NCBI GenBank assembly: GCA_020633675.1
Contig: JACKDE010000001.1
Coordinates: forward strand, 496,001 to 560,000
Source of the DNA: Deferribacteres bacterium
GTDB lineage: Bacteria; Zhuqueibacterota; Zhuqueibacteria; Zhuqueibacterales; Geothermadaptataceae
DNA length: 64,000 nt
Direction of reading: 5' to 3'
Position 1 is the first letter of the stretch. The number at the start of each line of letters is the position of its first letter. The position numbers and the translations under genes were made by a program. Shown one piece after another: positions 7,575 to 16,308 of this stretch. A model generated the notes under the pieces. The model saw only the letters and a list, made by a program, of their open reading frames with translations, had not been told where the DNA came from and did not search any database.

Positions 7575-10175
7575 TCACCGCTTCTGAATAATCAGCAGCG
7601 TATAGTCATCCGTGGGCAGGTTGCCCTGGTAGAAATTTTCCAGATCGGTGAGGATGGTTTGCAAGATTTCATGGGCGGTTTTGCCGCGTGATTCGTTCAG
7701 GCGCTGCATCAAACGCTCTTCGCCGTAAAATTCAGGTTCACCAGCTTGTTGAGCGAGCTTTTCCACCTCGTGGCAGGTGGCTTCGACCACGCCATCGGTG
7801 TAAAAAACCACGGTGTCGCCCTGGGTCATGGCAATGGAGTCGGTGCGCAGCATCTTTTCCAGCATTTCGCCACCGCGCGCCAACCCGATGCCGAGGCCCG
7901 GGGCTTCCAGTTCGCGGATCGGCTCGCTGCTGTTGCCGGGCATGAAAATCGGCAGCGTGTGGCCGGCCCGTACATAGCGGATGACGTCGTCGTTGGCATC
8001 GAGCAGGCCGACGATGGCGGTCACGAACATTTGGCGGTCGACCAGCGGATCGACGAAGTACTGGTTGAGCCGCAGGGCGATTTCGCGCGGATCATCGGTG
8101 AATTGTGGCGAAAACCGGATCAGGCTGATACACTGCGCCATGTAAAACGCAGCCGAGGTGCTTTTGCCGGAAACGTCACCGATGGTGAACAAGAATTTGT
8201 TGTCACCAAGCGGGGTGATGTCGTAAAAATCGCCGCCGACTTCCGTTGCGGTCTGGAAAGTCGCTGCCACCCGGAAGCCTTTCACATCCGGCAGACTGGG
8301 CGGGATCAGGCTGTGCTGCACTTCGCGTGCAATGCGCAATTCGTGCTCGAGTCGGTCTTTTTCGCGCGCTTCGGCGATGGTTTCCTTGAGTTTCTCACCC
8401 ATTTGATTGAAGCGATTGCCGAGCTCGACGAATTCATCCTGGCCCTCGAGCTTGACTTTATAATCGAGGTTGCCGGAAGAAATCTGCACGATGCCGCTTT
8501 TGAGTTGATTGAATTTTTGCACAATCATGCGGTTGATTTCCGAGCCGAATTTCACCACCCGCCGGATGATAAAGGTGTTGATCAGCAAGTAAAGGGCAAA
8601 CAGAATGTAAATGTTGCGCATGATCGGCGACAGCAAAAACGACACATCCGGCTCCAGCAGAATGTCGAAAACATAGTAGCCCTCCTCGCGCCAGTGCTCA
8701 TCGTAGCGCGGCACCAAAATGCGGCCGAGCGTTACAAAATCCCTGCCAAGAAAATTGAATTCGAGATCCGCATCAACACTGTTCACCATGTAGCGGTTTT
8801 CGATTTTGGCAAAGACGGTTTGCTGCTCTTCTTTCGGAGCCAACGCATAGGGGAAGATGCGAATGTTGCGGTCCTCGCTGAAAAAACTTGGAGTGTAAAA
8901 AAACGATTCCCAACTGCTGGGCGTATAGGCATAGCTCATCAGTGCAGAACCGGCGAGCACGTGGGTATTGCGCGATATCAAGCTCAGCAACTGCGGCGTT
9001 AGCTCGACCAGAATCACAGAGTCTTTTTCGGCATCTTCAGGGCGGAAAAACAGGAAATTGACGGTCGCTGGTTCATCATCGAAGCGCGCCCGGCTCTTAC
9101 GCGTTAGCGTTACGATGCCTTGCTCCGGTGTTCGGCGGGAGAAGTTGATCGGTTCGAAGCCACGAATTTCCTTGAAATCATCGATGGCAAAGCGGTGCGG
9201 TTCAATATAGTCGATATATTCAAGTCCGCCGGGCGAACGCATCTCATCGATTTGGCTCATCAAAGCCTGCCGGACATTTTCCGCCTGCCAGCCAGCGATG
9301 AAAAAATGAAAAATCAGCAGCAACATCACAAACTGGATCATCTGCGGGAAGGTGGATTGGAACATCCCGGAAATCCACAATTTGCGCGACAAGCGGGCAT
9401 GATTGTACACCAAAACCACAGGAATTTTGATCAAAATGGCCAGCACATAGAGCTTCAGCAACATGTACAGGTAGCTCGGAAAGATGAACCAAAGCGCCTC
9501 ATGTTGAGCAATGTTTGCATTGACCTGCTGGAAAGGATCGGGATTGATGACCTGTGTGAAAATCAGGAAGAAAAATATCAGATAGAGCCAACATTCTGAC
9601 TTGGTCAATTCTTCCAACCAGGTTGTTCTGCGCAGAAGCAGGAAAAATAGCAAAAATTGAAAGGCGAGCAGGTAAAATTCCCAGCCTTCGCCCATTAGAT
9701 TGGCGGCGACCTGGCCCAGCAGGAAATACCAAATCAGCACGGAGGTCTTGCTGCGGGCGTTGTACACCAAAATCAGGCTGAAGCAAAGTATGGCAGGAGC
9801 AAGCAGCAAGATGTGCAGCGTCAGCCAGAAGAAAGAGGGGGAAACGGATTCGCTGCCGGTTGACAAGATGCTGGCGCCCTGCAAAATAAAGATGTCAAAG
9901 GCAAATAGCATCCAAAAGACCAGCAGCAAGAGTTCCACTGGAGGCATGGCATGCTGCACGATGGCGCGCACGACACGAAACAGAAAAAAAGCGTGCAGAA
10001 AGAGCAGCACCACGAAGGTATAGTCATTTTGCTGCGCAGCCAACGCAAGCAGGACAAATGAGATAAACCAGCCCAATCCGAATACGATAGCCTGCGGCGT
10101 ACGCAGGTTCACACCCTGAAACTGTTCCCAAAAGTCGGTTGTTCTTATTTGCAAGCTGATTTTCCCCTGCGCCAC
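7575..10175 (-). CDS. Membrane-bound SpoIIE/PP2C-type serine phosphatase with HAMP domain
   Basis: An 866-residue protein. About nine hydrophobic segments occupy residues 25-300, a periplasmic/sensor region follows (~310-520), then a TM (~520-540) and a HAMP-type linker (~545-610, KLEGQDEFVELGNRFNQMGE). The C-terminal ~230 residues are a PP2C/SpoIIE phosphatase with metal-binding aspartates in GGDFYD, GDVSGK and FYTDGVVEA. Such proteins act on anti-sigma-factor antagonists or similar switches. GTG start at 10175 with a gggag ribosome site. No partner STAS or kinase gene is adjacent. Confidence 0.88.
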   Translation of the reverse strand: MAQGKISLQIRTTDFWEQFQGVNLRTPQAIVFGLGWFISFVLLALAAQQNDYTFVVLLFLHAFFLFRVVRAIVQHAMPPVELLLLVFWMLFAFDIFILQGASILSTGSESVSPSFFWLTLHILLLAPAILCFSLILVYNARSKTSVLIWYFLLGQVAANLMGEGWEFYLLAFQFLLFFLLLRRTTWLEELTKSECWLYLIFFFLIFTQVINPDPFQQVNANIAQHEALWFIFPSYLYMLLKLYVLAILIKIPVVLVYNHARLSRKLWISGMFQSTFPQMIQFVMLLLIFHFFIAGWQAENVRQALMSQIDEMRSPGGLEYIDYIEPHRFAIDDFKEIRGFEPINFSRRTPEQGIVTLTRKSRARFDDEPATVNFLFFRPEDAEKDSVILVELTPQLLSLISRNTHVLAGSALMSYAYTPSSWESFFYTPSFFSEDRNIRIFPYALAPKEEQQTVFAKIENRYMVNSVDADLEFNFLGRDFVTLGRILVPRYDEHWREEGYYVFDILLEPDVSFLLSPIMRNIYILFALYLLINTFIIRRVVKFGSEINRMIVQKFNQLKSGIVQISSGNLDYKVKLEGQDEFVELGNRFNQMGEKLKETIAEAREKDRLEHELRIAREVQHSLIPPSLPDVKGFRVAATFQTATEVGGDFYDITPLGDNKFLFTIGDVSGKSTSAAFYMAQCISLIRFSPQFTDDPREIALRLNQYFVDPLVDRQMFVTAIVGLLDANDDVIRYVRAGHTLPIFMPGNSSEPIRELEAPGLGIGLARGGEMLEKMLRTDSIAMTQGDTVVFYTDGVVEATCHEVEKLAQQAGEPEFYGEERLMQRLNESRGKTAHEILQTILTDLENFYQGNLPTDDYTLLIIQKR

Positions 10176-10306
10176 CTATCGCTCCCGAAGGTTTTTAAAA
10201 TGAAGATGTTAAAGCTTGCAATTTGTTTAATCAAAAGCACGATTGCAAGTGAATTATCGGAAATTTGAATTTGTAAACTGGATGGCAGATAAATTCCTGT
10301 CACCGC

Positions 10307-11122
10307 TCACTTCTGCCCTTTCACCTCCGCAACCACCTCGGCCAGCCGGTCTGGATAATTGGTGATGACGGCATCGACGCCCATCTCCAGCATGCGGCGC
10401 ATGGTTGGCTTGTCGTTGACTGTCCAGACGTGCACCTGCTTGCCAGCAGTACGTGCCTTTTGCATGAAATCCTCAGTAATCAACCAATAATTGGCGCTTA
10501 GCAGGTCGACCGGGCCAGCAAAGACAGCATCGCTGTATTGCGTGTGATCGAAAATGTAGCCAACCGTCAACTCCGGCGCCAGTGCCTTGATGCTGTCGGC
10601 AACTTCGTGACCGAAAGAGGTCACAATGCACTGATCGGCAAAATTTGCCGCCTTGATTTTGTCGACCACCAGCTTGGCAACCTCGCGTTCGTGGCCATGC
10701 AATTTGACTTCGATATTGAGCTTCATTTTGCCCCGCACCAATTCGAAAACCTGCTCCAAAGTCGGTATGGGCTCATCACGAAAGGCTTCACCGTACCATG
10801 AGCCGGCATCCAGCGTTTGCAGCTCATCCAGCGTTTTTTGCCACAGCAATCCTGAACCGGTACTGGTGCGATTCAAGCTGTCATCGTGGAACAGCACCAG
10901 CGCATCATCAGCCGTTTGCTGCACGTCCAGTTCCGACATTTGCGCACCCATTTCAATGGCTTTTTGCATGGCTGCCAGTGTGTTCTCTGGTGCATGTCCG
11001 GAAGCGCCGCGATGGGCGCAATTGATAAAGAGATTCAGATTAGTCTTCATGGTCGCCTCCTGCTTTTGCGATTGGCAAGCTGGAAATAGAAAAGCAATTA
11101 TTAGTAGCGTGACTTTTCTCAT
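10307..11122 (-). CDS. Glycerophosphodiester phosphodiesterase lipoprotein
   Basis: A 271-residue GDPD. The catalytic N-terminal motif HRGASGHAPENT and the ELDVQ...HDDSLNRT block are present, and the C-terminal part has VHVWTVNDKPTMRRML and GVDAVITNYPDRL. The enzyme splits glycerophosphodiesters into glycerol-3-phosphate and an alcohol. I chose the ATG at 11122: it has an aagga ribosome site and begins a lipoprotein signal with lipobox FPAC. A start further upstream (11191) would bury that signal. It lies downstream of the ABC transporter set on the same strand with a palindrome between. Confidence 0.9.
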   Translation of the reverse strand: MRKVTLLIIAFLFPACQSQKQEATMKTNLNLFINCAHRGASGHAPENTLAAMQKAIEMGAQMSELDVQQTADDALVLFHDDSLNRTSTGSGLLWQKTLDELQTLDAGSWYGEAFRDEPIPTLEQVFELVRGKMKLNIEVKLHGHEREVAKLVVDKIKAANFADQCIVTSFGHEVADSIKALAPELTVGYIFDHTQYSDAVFAGPVDLLSANYWLITEDFMQKARTAGKQVHVWTVNDKPTMRRMLEMGVDAVITNYPDRLAEVVAEVKGQK

Positions 11123-11254
11123 TTTTTCTTTTCCTTTGATAGCGCCGATTTTGGCGATGTTGGAAACTGAAAGCATCAGTTTTTTCGGCATAACTTCTTA
11201 AGATTGAAAGGTTTGCTTGGTTAAGACAGTTGATCTGACAAGGTGCATGCGTAC

Positions 11255-11281
11255 GTAGGGGCGTGGCGCGCCATGCCCTAC
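11255..11281. repeat. GTAGGGGCG palindromic repeat
   Basis: An imperfect palindrome (gtaggggcgtggc / gccatgccctac) with one bulged G and one G-U pair, just downstream of the ABC ATPase stop. It could act as a transcription stop or RNA stabiliser. It shares its ends with the elements at 5764 and 16255. Confidence 0.55.
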
Positions 11282-11302
11282 ATCTTCGGCCTGATCCAAT
11301 TC

Positions 11303-12028
11303 TCAATGGATAAAATCGCGCACAAAGGCATCGGCGGGATTTTGCCGCACTTCCGCCGGTGTGCCGACCTGCAAAATGTAGCCATTGTTCATCACCACAA
11401 TCCGGTCGCTCAGTGCCATCGCCTCGGACTGGTCATGGGTGACGTACAGCATGGTCACTCCGATGCGCTTCGACAAGTCCTTGATTTCATCGCGCATTTT
11501 CAAACGCAGCTTGGCGTCGAGGTTGGAGAGCGGCTCATCCAATAACAGAATCGATGGCTCCATCACCAGCCCGCGCGCCAGTGCCACGCGCTGCTGCTGA
11601 CCACCCGATAGCTGGTTCGGCATGCGGTCTGCCAGACCATCGAGATTTACCAATGCCAACGCGCTATGCACGCGTTCAATGATCTCGTTTTTTGCAAATT
11701 TCTTGATTTTGAGCGGGTAGGCGATGTTGTCAAAGACGCTTTTGTGTGGCCAAATGGCGTAACTCTGAAAAACCATGCCGATGTTGCGCTTTTCCGGTGG
11801 CATGAAAACGCCGTTGGCGAGGTCAGCAAATGTGGTTTCGCCGAGCTCGATTTTACCGTCGGTCGGCCGCTCGAGTCCGGCAACCATCCGCAGTGTGGTG
11901 GTTTTGCCGCAGCCGGATGGCCCCAACAGGCTGACGAATTCGCCGTGCCGGATTTGCAATGAAAAATTTTCGACCGCAGTAAAACTATCAAAGGTTTTGC
12001 GAATATGTTCGAGCGTGAGTGTAGGCAT
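11303..12028 (-). CDS. ABC transporter ATPase, ferric/spermidine-type, short form
   Basis: A 241-residue ATPase with Walker A GPSGCGKTT (~36-44), Q-loop VFQSYAIWPH, signature LSGGQQQRVALARGL, Walker B LLLDEPLSNLDAKLR and H-loop VTHDQ. It resembles the FbpC/PotA class, but those are about 350 residues because of a C-terminal TOBE regulatory domain. Here the protein stops right after the core (QNPADAFVRDFIH). I see no frameshifted continuation downstream. Last gene of a three-gene operon with the permease and binding protein. Confidence 0.9.
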   Translation of the reverse strand: MPTLTLEHIRKTFDSFTAVENFSLQIRHGEFVSLLGPSGCGKTTTLRMVAGLERPTDGKIELGETTFADLANGVFMPPEKRNIGMVFQSYAIWPHKSVFDNIAYPLKIKKFAKNEIIERVHSALALVNLDGLADRMPNQLSGGQQQRVALARGLVMEPSILLLDEPLSNLDAKLRLKMRDEIKDLSKRIGVTMLYVTHDQSEAMALSDRIVVMNNGYILQVGTPAEVRQNPADAFVRDFIH

Positions 12029-12043
12029 CAGGTAAATCTTTCT

Positions 12044-12080
12044 GAATATCGAATTTCGAATGCTGAATTTTGAATTCAGA
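12044..12080. repeat. GAATTTCGAATGCTGAAT word tract
   Basis: The gap between ATPase and permease genes holds gaatatcgaatttcgaatgctgaat and relatives, the same kind of reiterated word seen at 27.4, 54.2 and 54.7 kb. No coding content. Confidence 0.6.
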
Positions 12081-12097
12081 ACACAGAAGCAGTGCTG

Positions 12098-13717
12098 CTA
12101 AATTCCGTATCGGCCCTTGGTGAGCACTTTGGTCAGCCCGTTGGACAGCACCACAAACAGCACCACAAGCAGGGCGACAACCGGCGCAGCGTCAGGATTG
12201 ACGTAATCCTGCAGTCTGAAAATAATCGTGCCGATGGTGTCCGTGTTGATGCCGACCAGTAAAATCGACATGGTCAGCTCGGAAAACGATGGCATGAACA
12301 CCAAAAACCAGCCAGCGATGAGCGCAGGCTTGAGCAGCGGAATCCAGATCGTGAGCGCGCGCCGCAGCGGCCCAGCTCCGCACATTTGCGCCGCTTCCGC
12401 CAGTGACGGATCAATTTGCTGGGTGTTGGGTGCGACTGTACGGACCACAAAAGAAGCATATTTTACAAAATAGGCAATAAAGATGATCCAAAGCGTATCG
12501 GTCAAGCGGATGCCCCGGCTGAACGCTAAAATCAAACCGAGCGCGATCAGGATGCCCGGTGTGGCGTACGGAATGCTGAGGAACAGGTCAGCCGCACGCA
12601 CCATCCAGGCATTTTGCTTGACGCGCAAATAGCCCACCATGCCGCCGATGATAATCGCAACGGTTGCCGCACCGCCAGCGAGGAGCAGCGAATTGAGCAG
12701 CGCCTGCAAAATGCTGTGCTGGCCGCCGAAAACTTCGCGATAGTGCAGCAACGAGAAGCTGTCGAAGCGTCCCGGGATTTCCAGAAATGAGCTGATCACA
12801 ATCGAACTGAGTGGCAGTATCACGATCAGAGCCAACAGCATCGCGTGCAGCCAAAAAATCGGCCAGCGCCATCTTCCCAAATCAATTTTTGAAGCGATGG
12901 CGCTTTTGCCGCTGACTACCGCAAATCCTTGTTTACGGGTAAAACGCTCAATCACAAAAAGCGCGATCAGCGCCAACAAAAGCAAGGGCAAAGCGATCTG
13001 GCTGGCTTCAAAAATACCATTCAGACCGCCGGTGCGGACTTTCTCATATATCACACCGGTCAGCACTGGAATGTTGCGGCTGCCGCCGACCAGGTAAGGC
13101 ACGCCAAATGCCGCCGCAGCAGCCAGAAAAACCAGCAGTCCCGACGAATAGATGGCTGGCCGCACCAGCGGCAGGCTGATGTCCAGCGCCACCCGCCACG
13201 GCGGTGCCCCACACATGCGCGCGCTTTCTTCCAAACTCGGATCCATGTTATCCAGCGCCGTGCTGACGCCCAGCAGCACAAAGGTATAAAAAAACAGTCC
13301 CAGCACCCAAATCATGCCCAATAGCGAATAAATGTTGAAAAAGGATTCACCGATCAGCCGGTTCAGCAGCCCGACATTGGGATTAGCCAGGTCGATCCAG
13401 GCAATGGCGCCGATATAGGGCGGGATGATATACGGCATCATGAACAGCGTGCGCAGCAGTTTGCGATAGGGGAGGTTGGTGCGGGTGAGAAACCAGGCCA
13501 GTGGCACGCCCAACATGATGGTCATCAGCATCACACCGCTGCTCATCAGCAGAGTGTTTTGCACGGTGGTTTGCAAATACGTGCTGGTCAGCAACTGCAA
13601 AAGGCCTTGCGCCGACGAAGCATCGCCTAAAAACGGTCGCACGAAAATATAACCGAGCGGGACGATCGAGAAAAATGCGACCACGATCAGCAGGAACAAT
13701 GCGGGGATTTTTTTCAT
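12098..13717 (-). CDS. ABC transporter permease, fused double domain (FbpB-like)
   Basis: A 539-residue protein with about twelve TM segments arranged as two tandem binding-protein-dependent permease units (~1-260 and ~290-539). Each has the EAA-type loop (EESARMCGAPPWRVALDISLP; EAAQMCGAGPLRRALTIWIP). This fused layout is typical of the ferric-iron/thiamine/aminoethylphosphonate class. It starts 17 bases after the binding-protein stop, so they are co-transcribed. Confidence 0.92.
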   Translation of the reverse strand: MKKIPALFLLIVVAFFSIVPLGYIFVRPFLGDASSAQGLLQLLTSTYLQTTVQNTLLMSSGVMLMTIMLGVPLAWFLTRTNLPYRKLLRTLFMMPYIIPPYIGAIAWIDLANPNVGLLNRLIGESFFNIYSLLGMIWVLGLFFYTFVLLGVSTALDNMDPSLEESARMCGAPPWRVALDISLPLVRPAIYSSGLLVFLAAAAAFGVPYLVGGSRNIPVLTGVIYEKVRTGGLNGIFEASQIALPLLLLALIALFVIERFTRKQGFAVVSGKSAIASKIDLGRWRWPIFWLHAMLLALIVILPLSSIVISSFLEIPGRFDSFSLLHYREVFGGQHSILQALLNSLLLAGGAATVAIIIGGMVGYLRVKQNAWMVRAADLFLSIPYATPGILIALGLILAFSRGIRLTDTLWIIFIAYFVKYASFVVRTVAPNTQQIDPSLAEAAQMCGAGPLRRALTIWIPLLKPALIAGWFLVFMPSFSELTMSILLVGINTDTIGTIIFRLQDYVNPDAAPVVALLVVLFVVLSNGLTKVLTKGRYGI

Positions 13718-13734
13718 GGCGAGCAGGCTGCCAG

Positions 13735-14727
13735 CTAATTTTGCATAATTTCGGTGAACTTCTGCTTGATTTCTTCGCGGCGGGCGGCGATATCGCCAAT
13801 CAGCTCATCTGTCCATTCGAAAAAGCTGGCTTCAACATCCTGCCACGCTTTGGCGCCTTCGGGTGCGGCAAAGCCCGGCACCGGCGAATACATGTAGCCG
13901 GCAATGATGGCATTCTGCCCGGCCTCAGAAAAAGCGAATTCGCAGAAGCGTTTAGCGGCTTCGGCCTTTTGCGTGCTCTTAAATATTGCAATCGGGCTGG
14001 GAATCGAGATCAGCACATCCTGCGGATAGACGATTTCGACATCGGTTTCCTTGCGCTGGGCGGCGAGCAGATTTTCGAGCAAAACAATGCCGATCGGGTA
14101 CTCTATCGACTCGACGCGGCGCAGGGTGGCGCTGTTGCCGCCGGAAGCCATAATGTCGTTGGCTTTGAGTTTTTCGATGAACTCCCAGCCATATTGATGC
14201 GCCAGCACAGCGATGGTGGTAAAGTTGGTGCCCGATTTCATCGGATCGCCCATAGTGATTTTGCCTCGATATTTGGGATCGGCCAGCTCCGAGAGTGTGG
14301 TAGGCGCCGGAATGTCGGCATTGCGGTTGTAAGCGATGGCCATGACTGGAATGCGATTGGTGATCCAAAAGTTCCCGGGATCGCGTAAGGAAGTCGGCAC
14401 ATTTTGCGCATTGGTTGCGTCGATGGGCAGCAAAAGTCCTGCTTCTTTAAGCTCGTGATACCAAAACGGATCGCTGGTCATGATGATGTCGGCTTTGGTG
14501 CCGCCAGCCGCCAGTTCAGTGTTGACGCGCGCAGCCACCAGCTCGCTGCCGAGCTGCAGGAAGTCGAGCTCAACATCGGGCATTTCCTTTGCTGCTGCAT
14601 CCTTCATAATGGCGATGACTTCGGGGTAGAGCGATGTGTAAATGGTGAGGTGATTTGCCGATTCGTTTTCAGTGCAGCCGGTTAAAAAAAGGCCGGCCAG
14701 CACAAGGCAGGTCAGGAATTTTTTCAC
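13735..14727 (-). CDS. ABC transporter substrate-binding lipoprotein (FbpA-like)
   Basis: A 330-residue extracytoplasmic solute-binding protein. The lipoprotein signal ends in LFLTGC; the mature part starts LTIYTSLYPEVI, followed by ADIIMTSDPFWYHELKEAG and GNFWITNRIPVMAIAYN, the pattern of the FbpA/AfuA class. I chose the GTG at 14727 because gagg precedes it at 6 bases and it gives a compact signal; a TTG 7 codons upstream is also open. First gene of the importer operon. The ligand (ferric ion, phosphonate or another small anion) cannot be told from sequence; a GDPD gene downstream hints at, but does not prove, a phosphorus link. Confidence 0.88.
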   Translation of the reverse strand: MKKFLTCLVLAGLFLTGCTENESANHLTIYTSLYPEVIAIMKDAAAKEMPDVELDFLQLGSELVAARVNTELAAGGTKADIIMTSDPFWYHELKEAGLLLPIDATNAQNVPTSLRDPGNFWITNRIPVMAIAYNRNADIPAPTTLSELADPKYRGKITMGDPMKSGTNFTTIAVLAHQYGWEFIEKLKANDIMASGGNSATLRRVESIEYPIGIVLLENLLAAQRKETDVEIVYPQDVLISIPSPIAIFKSTQKAEAAKRFCEFAFSEAGQNAIIAGYMYSPVPGFAAPEGAKAWQDVEASFFEWTDELIGDIAARREEIKQKFTEIMQN

Positions 14728-14841
14728 GGTCAACCTCAGGTTTTTCAAATGATCAAAATGGCTTTAAATGCAGGCTTTGAGCCTCTTGAAAATACCTGTT
14801 TGACCGGTAAATGCAAGCTCTTTCGAACTATTTTCCGCTAT

Positions 14842-14865
14842 AAAAAAAGGGCACACAGTGTGCCC
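14842..14865 (-). terminator. Terminator after the Spy-like gene (minus strand)
   Basis: On the minus strand gggcacac pairs with gtgtgccc (14849-14865) and is followed by seven T. It ends the methyltransferase/Spy-like pair. Confidence 0.85.
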
Positions 14866-14892
14866 TCTTGCAGAATATGGACTGTTCAAAAT

Positions 14893-15342
14893 TCAGCGTT
14901 CGCGTTCGTTGTGCACTGAATATGCAATAATTTTCCGCAATCGCGCACGTTGCGTTTTGCTCAGCGATGCATGGAAATCGGCGAATTGCTGCACCAACGC
15001 TTGTCGGGTTTGCACCCAGTGTGCTTCCTTTTCAGTAAACACACGGTTGAGTTCTGCCGGAATGATGCGGTCGTGCTGCAATTGTGCCGGCACAGCTGCG
15101 GCAAGCTCGGTATGTACTTCTGCATGTTGCATTTCCTTGCTATTCAGCGTAGCCTGCAGTTCTGTGAGTTGACATTTTTGCTCTGCACTCAAATCAAGCC
15201 AGCGCGACAGCACATTGACCACGTGCTCGCTATGGCCCCCGCGGTGTTCGCTTGCTCGTTGCTGGTGATGATTTGAAAAGGCAAAAAAGAACACGGCCAG
15301 CAGTGCAAATGCGCCGACAATGAGCAGGTTTTTCTTTTTCAT
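14893..15342 (-). CDS. Spy/CpxP-like periplasmic protein
   Basis: A 149-residue protein with an N-terminal hydrophobic signal/anchor (LLIVGAFALLAVFFFAF) and an otherwise helical, His-, Gln- and Glu-rich body (LDLSAEQKCQLTELQATLN, LNRVFTEKEAHWVQTRQAL, LSKTQRARLRKII). This is the pattern of the LTxxQ-type metal-resistance/Spy family, periplasmic chaperone-like stress proteins. Its ATG overlaps the stop of the upstream methyltransferase (ATGA), so translation is coupled. A second small protein of this kind is at 53794. Confidence 0.65.
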   Translation of the reverse strand: MKKKNLLIVGAFALLAVFFFAFSNHHQQRASEHRGGHSEHVVNVLSRWLDLSAEQKCQLTELQATLNSKEMQHAEVHTELAAAVPAQLQHDRIIPAELNRVFTEKEAHWVQTRQALVQQFADFHASLSKTQRARLRKIIAYSVHNERER

Positions 15343-16010
15343 AACGGGTCTCCTTTCTGATTGAAATTAGAATAGACATGGCGGCAGTCGCGATCATTTT
15401 TTTGTGACGGTTTTATTGCCTGCGCGGCAATGCAGGGATGCGGTTTCATCACGCGGCTGCTCAGGTTGATAATGTCGAATCCGGCTTGCCGCAACATGTG
15501 CGTCAGTCGGTCTCCGACCAATTGCTGCAGTTCACTACCAGAGCGCTTGCTCATGCGGGGCTGCTCGACCAACGTGAGTTGTCCGCCTTGTTTCAGCACC
15601 CGCCGCACTTCGAGCAAATTTGCAGGCGGATTCGGCCAATGGTGCAAGGAATTGATGGCAAAAATGCCGTCGAAGCTGGCATCTGCAAATGGCAATTGCG
15701 CGACCGAGCCATGCTGCACACTCAATTGGCCTGCGGCGATGGCCTTGCGGTTGCGATGGCTGGCTTGCCGGCACATTACGATGGATGCGTCGATGCCGGT
15801 GAGCGAGGCGGATGGGCAGCGCTCGCAAAGTATTTGCAAAGCCAGCCCCGGGCCGTAGCCGATCTCCAGAATTTTCTGGCGAGGCTGTACTTGCAAGAGT
15901 GCCACTGCCCATGCGGCGCGCTCACGATTATTGTAGGCCATGACTTTGCCTGCCAGCCATCCGAAAGCACCGCGCGGCAGGCCGAACTGCGATTTAAGGA
16001 ATTTTTTCAT
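15339..16010 (-). CDS. Class I SAM-dependent methyltransferase
   Basis: A 223-residue methyltransferase with motif I ILEIGYGPG (~46-54), the acidic residue in LTGIDAS, motif for adenine contact HGSVAQLPFADASFD, and LLEVRRVLKQGGQLTLVEQP. The substrate is unknown. I chose the ATG at 16010 (MKKFLKSQFG) because aaagg lies 8 bases upstream; the open frame continues 46 codons further up without domain content. It overlaps the Spy-like gene downstream by four bases. Confidence 0.85.
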   Translation of the reverse strand: MKKFLKSQFGLPRGAFGWLAGKVMAYNNRERAAWAVALLQVQPRQKILEIGYGPGLALQILCERCPSASLTGIDASIVMCRQASHRNRKAIAAGQLSVQHGSVAQLPFADASFDGIFAINSLHHWPNPPANLLEVRRVLKQGGQLTLVEQPRMSKRSGSELQQLVGDRLTHMLRQAGFDIINLSSRVMKPHPCIAAQAIKPSQKNDRDCRHVYSNFNQKGDPL

Positions 16011-16254
16011 GATGTAACCTTTCTGTGTTTTAGGCAGCTTGTCTTTGGGCTTTCTTCGCTCTGCTGGTAACAACGCACTATCCGCAGAAAAAGTGGTCAA
16101 ATCCGATCGGGCTGTGTGGCAATCCGACCGGATTGTCACTGCGGGCATTTTCCACGCTCAAAATTTTGGCGCGAAACGAGTGAATATTTGCGGATGGAAG
16201 ATTGAATTGCAGCGATGAAGGGATTAGCGGTTGGTTACTGCGGGGGATTTTTGC

Positions 16255-16279
16255 AGGGGCAATCCGTCGGATCGCCCCT
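16255..16279. repeat. AGGGGCAATCC palindromic repeat
   Basis: An 11-bp inverted repeat with one A-C mismatch (16255-16265 and 16269-16279) between the methyltransferase and AraC genes; ends in the same gcccct/aggggc core as the element at 11255. Confidence 0.55.
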
Positions 16280-16308
16280 ACTGCTTGGCATAATCGAATC
16301 GGGCAAGG

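Noticed and set aside
7746..9002. 418-codon plus-strand ORF
   Set aside because: Shadow of the SpoIIE phosphatase gene; no family match or ribosome site.
11303..11310. Frameshift truncating the ABC ATPase
   Set aside because: Downstream DNA in all frames lacks TOBE-like coding and holds a palindrome, so the short form looks genuine.
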